In this document: positions 1 to 7,418 of the stretch, in pieces
How positions within the stretch are numbered: position 1 is the stretch's first letter
Layout of the letters: each line of letters starts with the position of its first letter
Notes under the pieces: generated by a model
The model's database searches: none
What the model was told of the DNA's origin: nothing
What the model saw: the letters and a program-made list of their open reading frames with translations, nothing else
Origin: a virus
IMG/VR virus record: IMGVR_UViG_3300009603_000035
Span: 1-31,827 of that record
Length of the DNA stretch: 31,827 nucleotides
Direction: 5' to 3' (one strand)
Position numbers and translations under genes: made by a program

Positions 1-1344
1 AAAGAATACACTTTAAAAATTCAAAAATTATTATTAATACGCTTAAATGAACTTGAACGTGAAATACTTAATGTATCCGGTATGAAAAAATGGAATCGTG
101 ATATTCCAATAGCTTCCCCCAAACATGATGAAAAAGAATTTAATATATCTAGCCCAAAGCAAATCGGGGAAGTTTTCGCCTCTTTGGGAATAGAATCACC
201 AATAAAGACTGAAAAGGGGGCTGCTTCTTGGAATGAGGCGGCTTTAGTAAACATAAATCACCGTTTAGCCGGGTTAATACGGCAATACAGAGCATTACAG
301 AAATTAAAGTCCACTTATGTAGATAGATATGTAGATAAAGATGTTATGCGAACATCTTTTTGTAATTGGGGTACAGCAACAGGGAGACTTTCCAGTAGAG
401 ATCCAAATTTACAAAATATACCCAGGAATCATTTTCGTTTAGTTAGTCCTGAGTTAACTGAAGAAGAAAAACTTAGAATAAAAAACAAAATAGACGCTAT
501 GGTTTCATCAAAAGGTCAACAACTTAATGTAGAGTTATCTGATGATGTACTAGAAACTTGGGCATTTATTGGGGATGAATCTTATGATGATAGAGATGAA
601 AATCAAATATCTATTAGACGTTTATTTGTGCCCAGGTCCCATTATTCATTAGTTAGTTTTGATTATAATCAAATGGAAGTTCGAGTTTTTATGTCCTACT
701 TTAGAAATGAGACTATAGATGCATTACTTAACAAAGATGAGGTGGACTTTCATGGAGAGGCGGCTAAGTTAGCATTTAACATTACTGAAAACGATGAGCA
801 GTTTAAATTTTATCGACAACTAGCTAAAGGTATAACTTTCGGTACAATTTACGGTATCGGCAAAAATAGACTAGCAGAGCAGTTAAAAACAACTCCAGAA
901 GAAGCAGCAAGTTATAAAAGAAAATATTTTGAGGGTATGGTTGGATCTAAAAAATTTTTTAATGATGTTGTTGCTAGGGTTAAACAGAGTAAAAAGGGTA
1001 TAAAAAATAGATATAATCGTAGATATCATATAAAAGCAGATTTTGCTTATAAAGGAGTTAATTATCTTGTACAAGGAACTAGTGCTGACATTCTTAGTGA
1101 GAGAATGGTAGAAATTTCTAAATATTTACAAGATAAGAGATCCAATATAGTCTTACAAGTACATGATGAGATTATATGTGAGATACATGAATCTGAATTA
1201 GGCTTAATTCCAAAGCGAATCAAAGAATTACTTGAACAAAACAGTTTAGATATCCCTTTAAAAGTTGATATGGAGTTATGCGTTAAATCGTGGGCTAATA
1301 AAAAAGATTTTAAAGATATGTCATTTTTAGATTATTCAGATTAA
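1..1344 (+). CDS. polA: DNA polymerase I, family A, 5'-truncated by window edge
   Basis: Replicative family A polymerase domain. The frame is open to base 1, so the true start and any exonuclease domain lie upstream; the ATG at 82 is internal. Seen in order: the RLSSRDPNLQNIP motif (nt 385-423), motif A FDYNQMEVRV, motif B RQLAKGITFGTIYG and motif C QVHDE, which together carry the two catalytic Asp residues and the template/dNTP-binding residues. The motif B residue equivalent to E. coli Pol I position 762 is Phe. About 63 residues (nt 424-612) separate NIP from the IRR that precedes motif A, where E. coli Pol I has fewer than 10, so an extra acidic segment sits in the palm/fingers region. 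It heads a replication/recombination operon; the next gene starts 13 bases downstream. Confidence 0.96.
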   Translation, partial: KEYTLKIQKLLLIRLNELEREILNVSGMKKWNRDIPIASPKHDEKEFNISSPKQIGEVFASLGIESPIKTEKGAASWNEAALVNINHRLAGLIRQYRALQKLKSTYVDRYVDKDVMRTSFCNWGTATGRLSSRDPNLQNIPRNHFRLVSPELTEEEKLRIKNKIDAMVSSKGQQLNVELSDDVLETWAFIGDESYDDRDENQISIRRLFVPRSHYSLVSFDYNQMEVRVFMSYFRNETIDALLNKDEVDFHGEAAKLAFNITENDEQFKFYRQLAKGITFGTIYGIGKNRLAEQLKTTPEEAASYKRKYFEGMVGSKKFFNDVVARVKQSKKGIKNRYNRRYHIKADFAYKGVNYLVQGTSADILSERMVEISKYLQDKRSNIVLQVHDEIICEIHESELGLIPKRIKELLEQNSLDIPLKVDMELCVKSWANKKDFKDMSFLDYSD

Positions 1345-1357
1345 GGAAGGAATTATT

Positions 1358-1663
1358 ATGAAACAAAGTTACGAAGAAGCTTGCAGGGAAGCTGCATTAG
1401 AAATAGCCCAGGTTGTGATAAACAAACAACATGATTACGGGCATGACAACATACTAGCTTTTAGAGAAAAGGGATTAGTTGTTAGATTGTGGGATAAGGT
1501 GTCCAGGTTAAAAAACCTGATGTGGAAAAACGATTACGAGCCAAAGAACGAATCAGTAGTAGATACGTTTATAGATATCGCTGGATATGGTATAATTGCT
1601 TTAATGTTAGCTAAAGGGAGTTTCACTAATGAACTCCAAGAAAACAAGTCAATGGGGGATTAA
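1358..1663 (+). CDS. DUF1599/Nmad1-like protein
   Basis: A 101-residue protein with the pattern I associate with DUF1599 (nucleotide-modification-associated domain 1): KQHDYG near residue 28, then GLVVRLWDKVSRLKNL, then an acidic helix VVDTFIDIAGYGIIALML. The family is often phage-borne and found near DNA or nucleotide modification genes; its biochemical activity is not established to my knowledge. It may relate to all-alpha MazG-type nucleotide hydrolases, which is inference. The start has a strong AAGGAAGG site. It sits between polymerase and recombinase genes, which fits a role in nucleotide metabolism or modified-base handling. Confidence 0.7.
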   Translation: MKQSYEEACREAALEIAQVVINKQHDYGHDNILAFREKGLVVRLWDKVSRLKNLMWKNDYEPKNESVVDTFIDIAGYGIIALMLAKGSFTNELQENKSMGD

Positions 1664-1664
1664 T

Positions 1665-1886
1665 ATGTCTTTAATTTCAGTTAAAATTGGATTTACACAA
1701 AAAATGGCGGATTTTGAAAATCGCCGTATTGATGTCGAAATATCAGACATTGATACAGAGTTATCTTTAGAAGCTCAGTTAGCGGATGCGGATACTGCTA
1801 TAGATGCTAGTTTGGTGGTATTAAAAACCAAGCTAAGTGAACTATACAATAAAGGCAATAGTGATGATATAGAGGAGGATGAATGA
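1665..1886 (+). CDS. hypothetical acidic small protein
   Basis: A 73-residue protein of no recognised family. I chose the ATG at 1665 because GGGGGA lies just upstream and it follows the previous stop by one base; a longer in-frame start at 1629 would overlap the preceding gene. The N-terminal half looks beta-rich (MSLISVKIGFTQK), the middle is helical and acidic (LSLEAQLADADTAIDASL), and the tail is DDIEEDE. Its stop overlaps the start of the RecA-like gene, so translation is probably coupled. An acidic accessory to recombination is possible but not shown. Confidence 0.65.
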   Translation: MSLISVKIGFTQKMADFENRRIDVEISDIDTELSLEAQLADADTAIDASLVVLKTKLSELYNKGNSDDIEEDE

Positions 1887-2821
1887 AGAAAACAGCATCC
1901 GAGGTTATAAAACAACTACTTAAAAAACATAAAAACCTACAATCAGGGGATAGTGTTGGGTTAGAGTATGACAGGATTCCATTTAATATCCCAGCTTTGG
2001 ATAAATTAACTGGTGGCGGCATACCTAAGAAAAGATTCACTTTAATTTATGGGCCTACAAATGTTGGTAAATCATATTTAGCTTCACAGATTATTGTTAA
2101 TGTTCAAAAGCAGGGTGGAGTAGCTGCATGGATTGATACAGAACTATCTTATGATCCTAAGTGGGTTAAAAAATGTGGTGTGGATACAAAAAACCTCCTA
2201 TTTTTAGAACCAACTACTGGAGAGGAAGCTTTTAACACGATTAGGGAGTTAATGCTGGACGGTGTGGATATTATTGTATTGGATAGCATAGCTGGGTTAG
2301 TACCCACTACAGTATTAGATGAAGAGTTTAGTTATAACCCTATGGCTTGGCAAGCTAGATTTGTAAATAGTGCCTTACCTAAATTATTACCTAATCTTAA
2401 ACACGGATCCGCTTTTGTAGCTATAAACCAGGTAAGGTCCTCTGTGGGTCCTACAGCTTTAGATAACATGCCCGGGGGATTAGCTCAGAGTTTCTTCGCC
2501 CACTTCTTAATACAAGTTCGGAGACATGGTTGGATAAAAGAAGGTAAGCAGAACGTGGGTTTTGATATGGATATTAGGTTACGCAAAACGAAAGCAGGCG
2601 GTGAAAACTGGAATTCGGCAACTATTCCCTTTAGAGTTGAGGGTGGTATAGACATTATGGAAAGTTATATTCGGGAAGCAATTAAACAACGCATGATTAA
2701 ACAAGCTGGGCCTTGGTATACATATAATGATATTAAATTACAAGGTTTAAATGGGGTTAAAGAATTCTTTATTGAGAATAAGAAACTTTTTAAGGAATTG
2801 CAAAGTGGGCTTACTACCTAG
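1883..2821 (+). CDS. RecA-like recombinase
   Basis: A 312-residue RecA/UvsX-type ATPase for strand exchange and recombination-dependent replication. Walker A is GPTNVGKS (residues 57-64), Walker B is IIVLDSIAG (about 130-138). The NQVRSSVG stretch at 182-189 followed by NMPGG matches the RecA end-of-motif plus L2 DNA-binding loop, and LRKTKAG corresponds to the RecA KNK region. It is closer to RecA in these motifs than to archaeal RadA. Its ATG overlaps the stop of the preceding small gene (ATGA), with GGAGG only four bases upstream. It is followed by nuclease and resolvase genes, making a complete-looking recombination module. Confidence 0.92.
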   Translation: MKKTASEVIKQLLKKHKNLQSGDSVGLEYDRIPFNIPALDKLTGGGIPKKRFTLIYGPTNVGKSYLASQIIVNVQKQGGVAAWIDTELSYDPKWVKKCGVDTKNLLFLEPTTGEEAFNTIRELMLDGVDIIVLDSIAGLVPTTVLDEEFSYNPMAWQARFVNSALPKLLPNLKHGSAFVAINQVRSSVGPTALDNMPGGLAQSFFAHFLIQVRRHGWIKEGKQNVGFDMDIRLRKTKAGGENWNSATIPFRVEGGIDIMESYIREAIKQRMIKQAGPWYTYNDIKLQGLNGVKEFFIENKKLFKELQSGLTT

Positions 2822-3137
2822 AGATTTCACAAAGCAGGAGAATATAATTGCTGAGTGTTTATCTGATTTAGGGCTTAGATATACAGAACAATATGAGATT
2901 TATCCATATACCGCAGATTTCTATATACCAGAACTCCGAATGATTATTGAAGCTGACGGAACATATGGTCATTTTAAAAAGCGTGATTTAAAAAGAGATG
3001 CAAAGTTACAAGAATATAATGATGTGGAGTACATCTTACACATTAAAGAAACTAAGAGGAAAGCTATAAAGGAATTTTTATGCCAGGCATTATCAAATTT
3101 AACGATGCTAAAAGACCCAACAAGACCAGAACAATAG
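2805..3137 (+). CDS. DUF559/Vsr-like endonuclease
   Basis: A 110-residue small nuclease of the PD-(D/E)XK fold. YTADFYIPELRMIIEADG contains the D...E-x-D pattern of DUF559 and very-short-patch-repair-like nucleases, followed by a KRD-containing helix and a final strand YILHIKE. The GTG start at 2805 is supported by AAGGA at 2792-2796 with 8 bases of spacing; an ATG at 2751 lies well inside the RecA-like gene in another frame and is less likely. It overlaps the RecA-like gene by 17 bases and the next gene by 58. Such enzymes can act as nicking or repair endonucleases; the substrate is unknown. Confidence 0.75.
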   Translation: MGLLPRDFTKQENIIAECLSDLGLRYTEQYEIYPYTADFYIPELRMIIEADGTYGHFKKRDLKRDAKLQEYNDVEYILHIKETKRKAIKEFLCQALSNLTMLKDPTRPEQ

Positions 3138-3760
3138 AAATACAACCTGAAGATGTGTGGTTAAACACAGTATTAGATAAGTATTTAACAGGTACAATGA
3201 CCCCACCAAGAAATGGGGTTTTCCATCCATCCACATTAAGTAATAAGTGTGATAGAGCTGTATGGTTAATTTATCATGGGAAAATGCCTAAAGCCGTGTT
3301 AGATCCTAAATTAAATCGTGTATTCCAGAATGGTAGTTATTTAGAAAAACGGGTTGAGACTTGGTTTAAAGGGTTAGGTATTCTAATGGGTCAAGAGGTG
3401 AAGGTGAAACATGAAAACCCCCCAATGTCAGGAAGAATAGATTTCCTTATTAAACATAAAGAGTATGGACTAATACCGATAGAGTTAAAATCTATAAATA
3501 ACGCTGGTTTTGGGAGTTTAAAAGGGCCTAGAGAAGATCATAAAACTCAACTTCAAATATATTTGAATGTGGGGCGATATGATATAGGAACTGTTTTTTA
3601 CGAAAATAAAAATACTCAAGCTATTAAAACTTTTCTAGTTAAGAGGGATTTAAAACAATGGGATGCGATATTAACTAGATGTTTTAATATACAAAATATG
3701 AAAATACCACCAACCGAATGTACAGGATTAGTTTGGTGTGCGTGTAAAAAAGTTAAATAG
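3080..3760 (+). CDS. RecB/Cas4-like PD-(D/E)XK exonuclease
   Basis: A 226-residue protein with the RecB-family nuclease pattern: HPSTLSNKCDRAVWL (residues 49-63), then MSGRIDFLI with the active-site Asp, IELKSINN (ExK motif) and HKTQLQIYL (motif with Gln). A Cys in the N-terminal segment plus three near the C-terminus (TECTGLVWCAC) resemble the iron-sulfur ligands of Cas4/AddB nucleases, although the C-x5-C-x-C spacing is not identical. The start has AAAGGA six bases upstream. Probably a DNA end-resection nuclease working with the neighbouring RecA- and RuvC-like proteins. I see no CRISPR locus, so a Cas4 role in adaptation is not suggested. Confidence 0.85.
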   Translation: MPGIIKFNDAKRPNKTRTIEIQPEDVWLNTVLDKYLTGTMTPPRNGVFHPSTLSNKCDRAVWLIYHGKMPKAVLDPKLNRVFQNGSYLEKRVETWFKGLGILMGQEVKVKHENPPMSGRIDFLIKHKEYGLIPIELKSINNAGFGSLKGPREDHKTQLQIYLNVGRYDIGTVFYENKNTQAIKTFLVKRDLKQWDAILTRCFNIQNMKIPPTECTGLVWCACKKVK

Positions 3761-3771
3761 GAGAATTTATT

Positions 3772-4263
3772 ATGCAGGATTGGACAATAACAAAATCTTT
3801 AGAGAAGGCTAAACAAGAGGTAGACGCTCTTAATATACCTAGTTTTAGTATGGATTTACCCGAAAGAGATCATTTAGAATTCTCTAATTTAATGAATGTT
3901 GAAAATAGTCAATTAGAAACTTTTTTAACTATGTATGGGGGGTACAAAGCTTATCTAGAAACTGAATTAGCTGACCAGGACGCCTTAATGTGGGCGTTAG
4001 AAGCTTCTTTTGTGGAAGATTACAGTATAGCGCATTATAAAGTCGCTAAAGTGTATGAGGAGCTTTCCATACGAAAACCCACAAAAGAAGAGCTTAGAGG
4101 TGAGGTTTTAACTAAATTCCCAGCTATATTAGCTGCTAAACAAGAAATTATAGACGCTCAAGTTAAACTTAAGAAGATTTCCGGTTTATTAAATTCCCAT
4201 ACTACTGCATATAATACAGTTTCAAGAGTTGTTGCCTTAAGAACTTACAGGCCGAGTGTATGA
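3772..4263 (+). CDS. hypothetical helical protein in recombination module
   Basis: A 163-residue protein I do not recognise. It appears almost wholly alpha-helical, with long charged segments (LEKAKQEVDAL; AAKQEIIDAQVKLKKISGLL), an aromatic patch around residues 55-62 (TMYGGYKAYLE) and a basic C-terminus. It has no Cys and no obvious catalytic motif. The start is supported by AGGAG. It lies between the Cas4-like nuclease and the RuvC-like resolvase and overlaps the latter by four bases, so a recombination mediator or DNA-binding accessory would fit, by context only. Confidence 0.75.
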   Translation: MQDWTITKSLEKAKQEVDALNIPSFSMDLPERDHLEFSNLMNVENSQLETFLTMYGGYKAYLETELADQDALMWALEASFVEDYSIAHYKVAKVYEELSIRKPTKEELRGEVLTKFPAILAAKQEIIDAQVKLKKISGLLNSHTTAYNTVSRVVALRTYRPSV

Positions 4264-4715
4264 ATTATTTAGGTTTGGACTGTTCTTCGCTGGCTATTCA
4301 TGGGGTTTTATTAGATTCTGAAGAACAAATAAGTTCGATGCATAAATGGGGGAGCAAGAAAAAAGTTTTTGAGGAAAGATTCCCTGAAATATCGTTAGGA
4401 TTTTCCAAAGATTTGAGTAAAATAAAATTAACTGGTAAAGCTTCCATTGAAGCAGCGATTTTTATTCAAAATCCAAAGACGACTATCGCAATCGCTCATG
4501 TAGTTGGATTTGTTTGGGGTACTTTGTTACAAAAGGGTATTGATGCGATTAGGGTGGATAATAAACAATGGAAAAAAGGCGTTTTAGGTAAAGGAAATGC
4601 CTCAAAAGATGATATCAGACAATTTGCGGTAGATAAATGGGGAGATGTTTTCCCTGAGCAAGATTATGCGGATGCGGCATGTATAGCATTATGGAATAAA
4701 AGGAGATTAGACTAA
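4260..4715 (+). CDS. RuvC-like Holliday junction resolvase
   Basis: A 151-residue RNase H-fold endonuclease. Four acidic residues occur at RuvC-like places: D7 in LGLDCSS, E64 in SIEAAIFI, and D135/D138 in QDYADAACIAL. A basic stretch QWKKGVLGKGNASKDDIRQF precedes the last acidic pair, as in RuvC-family enzymes. It would cut branched DNA formed during recombination or before packaging. The ATG overlaps the previous stop by four bases, and its stop overlaps the next ATG (TAATG), so it is translated within the same operon. Confidence 0.87.
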   Translation: MNYLGLDCSSLAIHGVLLDSEEQISSMHKWGSKKKVFEERFPEISLGFSKDLSKIKLTGKASIEAAIFIQNPKTTIAIAHVVGFVWGTLLQKGIDAIRVDNKQWKKGVLGKGNASKDDIRQFAVDKWGDVFPEQDYADAACIALWNKRRLD

Positions 4716-5215
4716 TGGTAGGCGGTTTAAAAAAGGTAAGACCAGAAATTCAGATTCATTTTAACAGTAAAGCAGTAAAGAAAAAAAAGAAGTATGCGGA
4801 TAAATTCCCAAAGAAATTACCTACTTTAGAGGACGTGAAACAAGAACGTGGGGTAGTGGTTTGGTGTAAGTACATTGATTGTAAATATAACCAGGAAATA
4901 AAAGGGTTACAAAGAACTTCCGGAACGATATTAAAAAATAAATTGTATAGCCCTATAGCGGAACAGGAAGCTATATGGTCATCCATATGTACAAGAGATG
5001 AGATAGCTATTACTTATGATGAGGTATATATAGGAGCAGGGAAATTTAAAATTAAAGTGCCTACTTGCTTTACGTCATCTACGAAAAAAACAGGTCATTT
5101 TGATTTTACTAGTATCTTACAAGGTGATGGATCTCCTATTGGTGGTAACATCGACTCTCAACATGTTTCTGATGCTGGATATGGGGCATTAGACCCTAAC
5201 AGCATGTATGAATAG
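4715..5215 (+). CDS. hypothetical protein with four cysteines
   Basis: A 166-residue unrecognised protein. The N-terminus is very basic (KKKKKYADKFPKKL), followed by VVVWCKYIDCKY, ICTRDEIAITYDE and VPTCF, giving four Cys that could form one metal site across a beta-rich core. The C-terminal region is Gly/Ser-rich. AGGAG lies nine bases before the TAATG-coupled start. It sits between the resolvase and terminase small-subunit genes. Nucleic-acid binding is plausible from the basic tail and cysteines, but this is inference. Confidence 0.75.
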   Translation: MVGGLKKVRPEIQIHFNSKAVKKKKKYADKFPKKLPTLEDVKQERGVVVWCKYIDCKYNQEIKGLQRTSGTILKNKLYSPIAEQEAIWSSICTRDEIAITYDEVYIGAGKFKIKVPTCFTSSTKKTGHFDFTSILQGDGSPIGGNIDSQHVSDAGYGALDPNSMYE

Positions 5216-5224
5216 GAGGAGTAA

Positions 5225-5731
5225 ATGCCTAAAAAATTTCCTGAATCTGTAAAACTTGAGGCTATGAAATTATTTGTAGCTGGGGATAAAACTGCTAAAG
5301 AAATAGCAGAAATAATATCCAAAGAAAATAACACAGAAGTGAAGCCTGTGACTATTTATTCATGGGCGAAGCAATATAGTTGGGGTGAGCAGAAAGATGT
5401 TGCAAGATTTGATAATCAACAAGAAATAGCTGAATCAGAAGCGCAGAGATATCATAGAGTGCAACAGGAACAGCTTGAGAGGTATACAGAAGTATCTAAT
5501 AAAGCGTTTAAAGAATTAGGTGGGTTACCTTTTGATAGGGCTTTTGATGCTATAAAGGCTATAGATATAGGCATTAAAGGGCAAAGGGATGTTTTATCTG
5601 GACTGATAAATTTACAATTCGTTCAGGACGTTTTAGGGATTCTAGTTGAAGAGATACCCGATCAGGATATTTTAAATAAGATAGCCGTTAAATTAAAAAC
5701 TTTAGTACAAAATCAGGAGGAAGATAAATAG
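5225..5731 (+). CDS. terS: terminase small subunit-like HTH protein
   Basis: A 168-residue protein immediately upstream of the large terminase. Residues 5-55 form a helix-turn-helix-like unit (GDKTAKEIAEIIS...VKPVTIYSWAKQYSW) like those of many phage small terminases, followed by a long charged helical segment suited to ring oligomerisation and a C-terminal acidic helix. It would recognise the packaging site and regulate the motor. The start has a perfect AGGAGG site. The call relies on position plus HTH, since small terminases diverge strongly. Confidence 0.78.
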   Translation: MPKKFPESVKLEAMKLFVAGDKTAKEIAEIISKENNTEVKPVTIYSWAKQYSWGEQKDVARFDNQQEIAESEAQRYHRVQQEQLERYTEVSNKAFKELGGLPFDRAFDAIKAIDIGIKGQRDVLSGLINLQFVQDVLGILVEEIPDQDILNKIAVKLKTLVQNQEEDK

Positions 5732-5733
5732 CC

Positions 5734-7401
5734 GTGGCATCTGATGTAATAACAGTAGAAAATGCTTTTAATCTACTTTCGGAAGGTTTAAAGAAGCAGG
5801 AGAAATTTAAAGTTGGTTCTTTTAAAGATTTCCTTCAAAATATATGGTGTTATAGTTTTGACCATCCAGAGTATTTCCAAGCCTGGCATGTGGGGGTGTT
5901 AGCCGACGATATAGAGGAATGTCTGGAAACCGGAATGAATTATGTTGCGGTATTACCGAGATTCCATTTTAAATCTACTGTATTAGGACATGCGTTTAGC
6001 GTTTGGAGATTATTAACCGCACAAAGGGATTGTTCTGTACTTTATCTTAGCTATTCTGACGGAATGGCAAAATATCATATATCAGAAATTAATAAAGCGA
6101 TTTCCAGAAACCCTATTTTAAATGAGATACTAGTTAATAGAAGCCCCAAAGCAGATTTTTCAGCTAGATATTATTTAAACAATAAACCTGTGGAGATAAT
6201 GCATGGGGGGCTATTCAGCTTTAAACGTGGAATGCATGTTAATGGAGCATTAATAGCGGATGACGTATTACGTGATCCAGAGAATCCTTTAAATATAGGG
6301 CAGATAACTAAAGTGGAAGACCATTTTATGACAGAATCAATGTTCATTCCCTTACGGGGGACTCCAACTATTGTGTTAGGAACTCCGATGATGCCTGGAG
6401 ACATACTTTCTAAGCTCCAAGAAGACAGTCGTTTTAAATCAAGAGTGTTACCTGCTTTAGACCCTGTACCCGGTAGAAGGGTTTTAATGCCGGAATTATA
6501 TTCCGAGGACTGGTTATTACAACAGCAAAAAGCAAGACCTAAATCATTCGCTTCGGAATTCATGTTGATACCTCATTTTTCAACTGAATCTTATTTTGAC
6601 GAAGAGGATATACTTAAATGTCAGGATGAAATATTAAGGTCTGCCCCTGCCACTAAAGTTTTCAGCGACTTAGAAACTGGAGACCAAATATTTGGTGGGT
6701 TTGATGTGGGGAAGAAAAGACATCCATCTCATTTAGTTTTATTTAGAAAACGTGGGGAAAGAATAGAACAGATACATCAATCCTTTTTAGATGGTTGGTC
6801 ATATTCTGACCAGATTGAGTATCTTAATGAAGTTGCAGAAAATTTTAATTTAAATTCTGGATATATAGATAATACTAGAGGGGAGTTAGAAGATAGGGGG
6901 TTAGATACTAGGTGGTTATCTAAAATATTTAGTCGAAAGTCAAAAAACACTATGGCAGGTATATTTGAGAAATTTGTACATAGTGGTAATTTAAGATTAA
7001 TTAAAGATGAAAGACAAAAACAACAAATATTATCAGTAAGTAATGATTTGAAAGCTCCCGATACCCCACTAGGCCACGGAGACGCTTTCTTTTCAATAGC
7101 GATGGCATTAGAGGCAGTACATGATACTGCGTATAAGTTTGTGGATTTGGGCAGTGCGAATGATTGGTTTGAGGCTGTAAGTCCATATGAAACACCAGAG
7201 AGCAGGTTAGAGAAGCATGATAATTCAGGGTTAGGGAAGGTAAATAAAAATTCCCCAGCCCAGGCATTACAAATGGAACCTGTTAACGCTCAGGAACGCA
7301 TGTCTTCTGCACCTAATCCACAGTGCAAAGAAGCAGTTTGCAGTCCTTCTTTTTGGGTAGCGGAACGTGGTTTATGTTTATATTGTGGAATACGTAAATA
7401 A
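5734..7401 (+). CDS. terL: terminase large subunit with C-terminal zinc-finger-like tail
   Basis: A 555-residue packaging motor ATPase/nuclease. ATPase part: Walker A-like LPRFHFKST (residues 74-82), Walker B ALIADDVL (172-179) and coupling motif VLGTP (about 213-218). RNase H-like nuclease part: D324 in GGFDVG, D379 in GYIDNTRGE and D450 in GHGDAFF. The start is GTG at 5734 after AGGAGG with long spacing. The last 30 residues hold C531, C536, C548 and C551 (CKEAVC ... CLYCG), a probable zinc-binding appendix not part of the standard terminase fold. The reductase gene follows after only 17 bases. Confidence 0.95.
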   Translation: MASDVITVENAFNLLSEGLKKQEKFKVGSFKDFLQNIWCYSFDHPEYFQAWHVGVLADDIEECLETGMNYVAVLPRFHFKSTVLGHAFSVWRLLTAQRDCSVLYLSYSDGMAKYHISEINKAISRNPILNEILVNRSPKADFSARYYLNNKPVEIMHGGLFSFKRGMHVNGALIADDVLRDPENPLNIGQITKVEDHFMTESMFIPLRGTPTIVLGTPMMPGDILSKLQEDSRFKSRVLPALDPVPGRRVLMPELYSEDWLLQQQKARPKSFASEFMLIPHFSTESYFDEEDILKCQDEILRSAPATKVFSDLETGDQIFGGFDVGKKRHPSHLVLFRKRGERIEQIHQSFLDGWSYSDQIEYLNEVAENFNLNSGYIDNTRGELEDRGLDTRWLSKIFSRKSKNTMAGIFEKFVHSGNLRLIKDERQKQQILSVSNDLKAPDTPLGHGDAFFSIAMALEAVHDTAYKFVDLGSANDWFEAVSPYETPESRLEKHDNSGLGKVNKNSPAQALQMEPVNAQERMSSAPNPQCKEAVCSPSFWVAERGLCLYCGIRK

Positions 7402-7418
7402 CATTGGAGGATAAGAGG

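Noticed and set aside
3080-3760. Cas4 of a CRISPR system
   Set aside because: No CRISPR repeats or other cas genes; iron-sulfur Cys spacing is not exact; the neighbours are phage recombination genes.
7404-7418. TTG start of the ribonucleotide reductase gene
   Set aside because: The TTG lies inside the GGAGG ribosome site used by the ATG at 7419.
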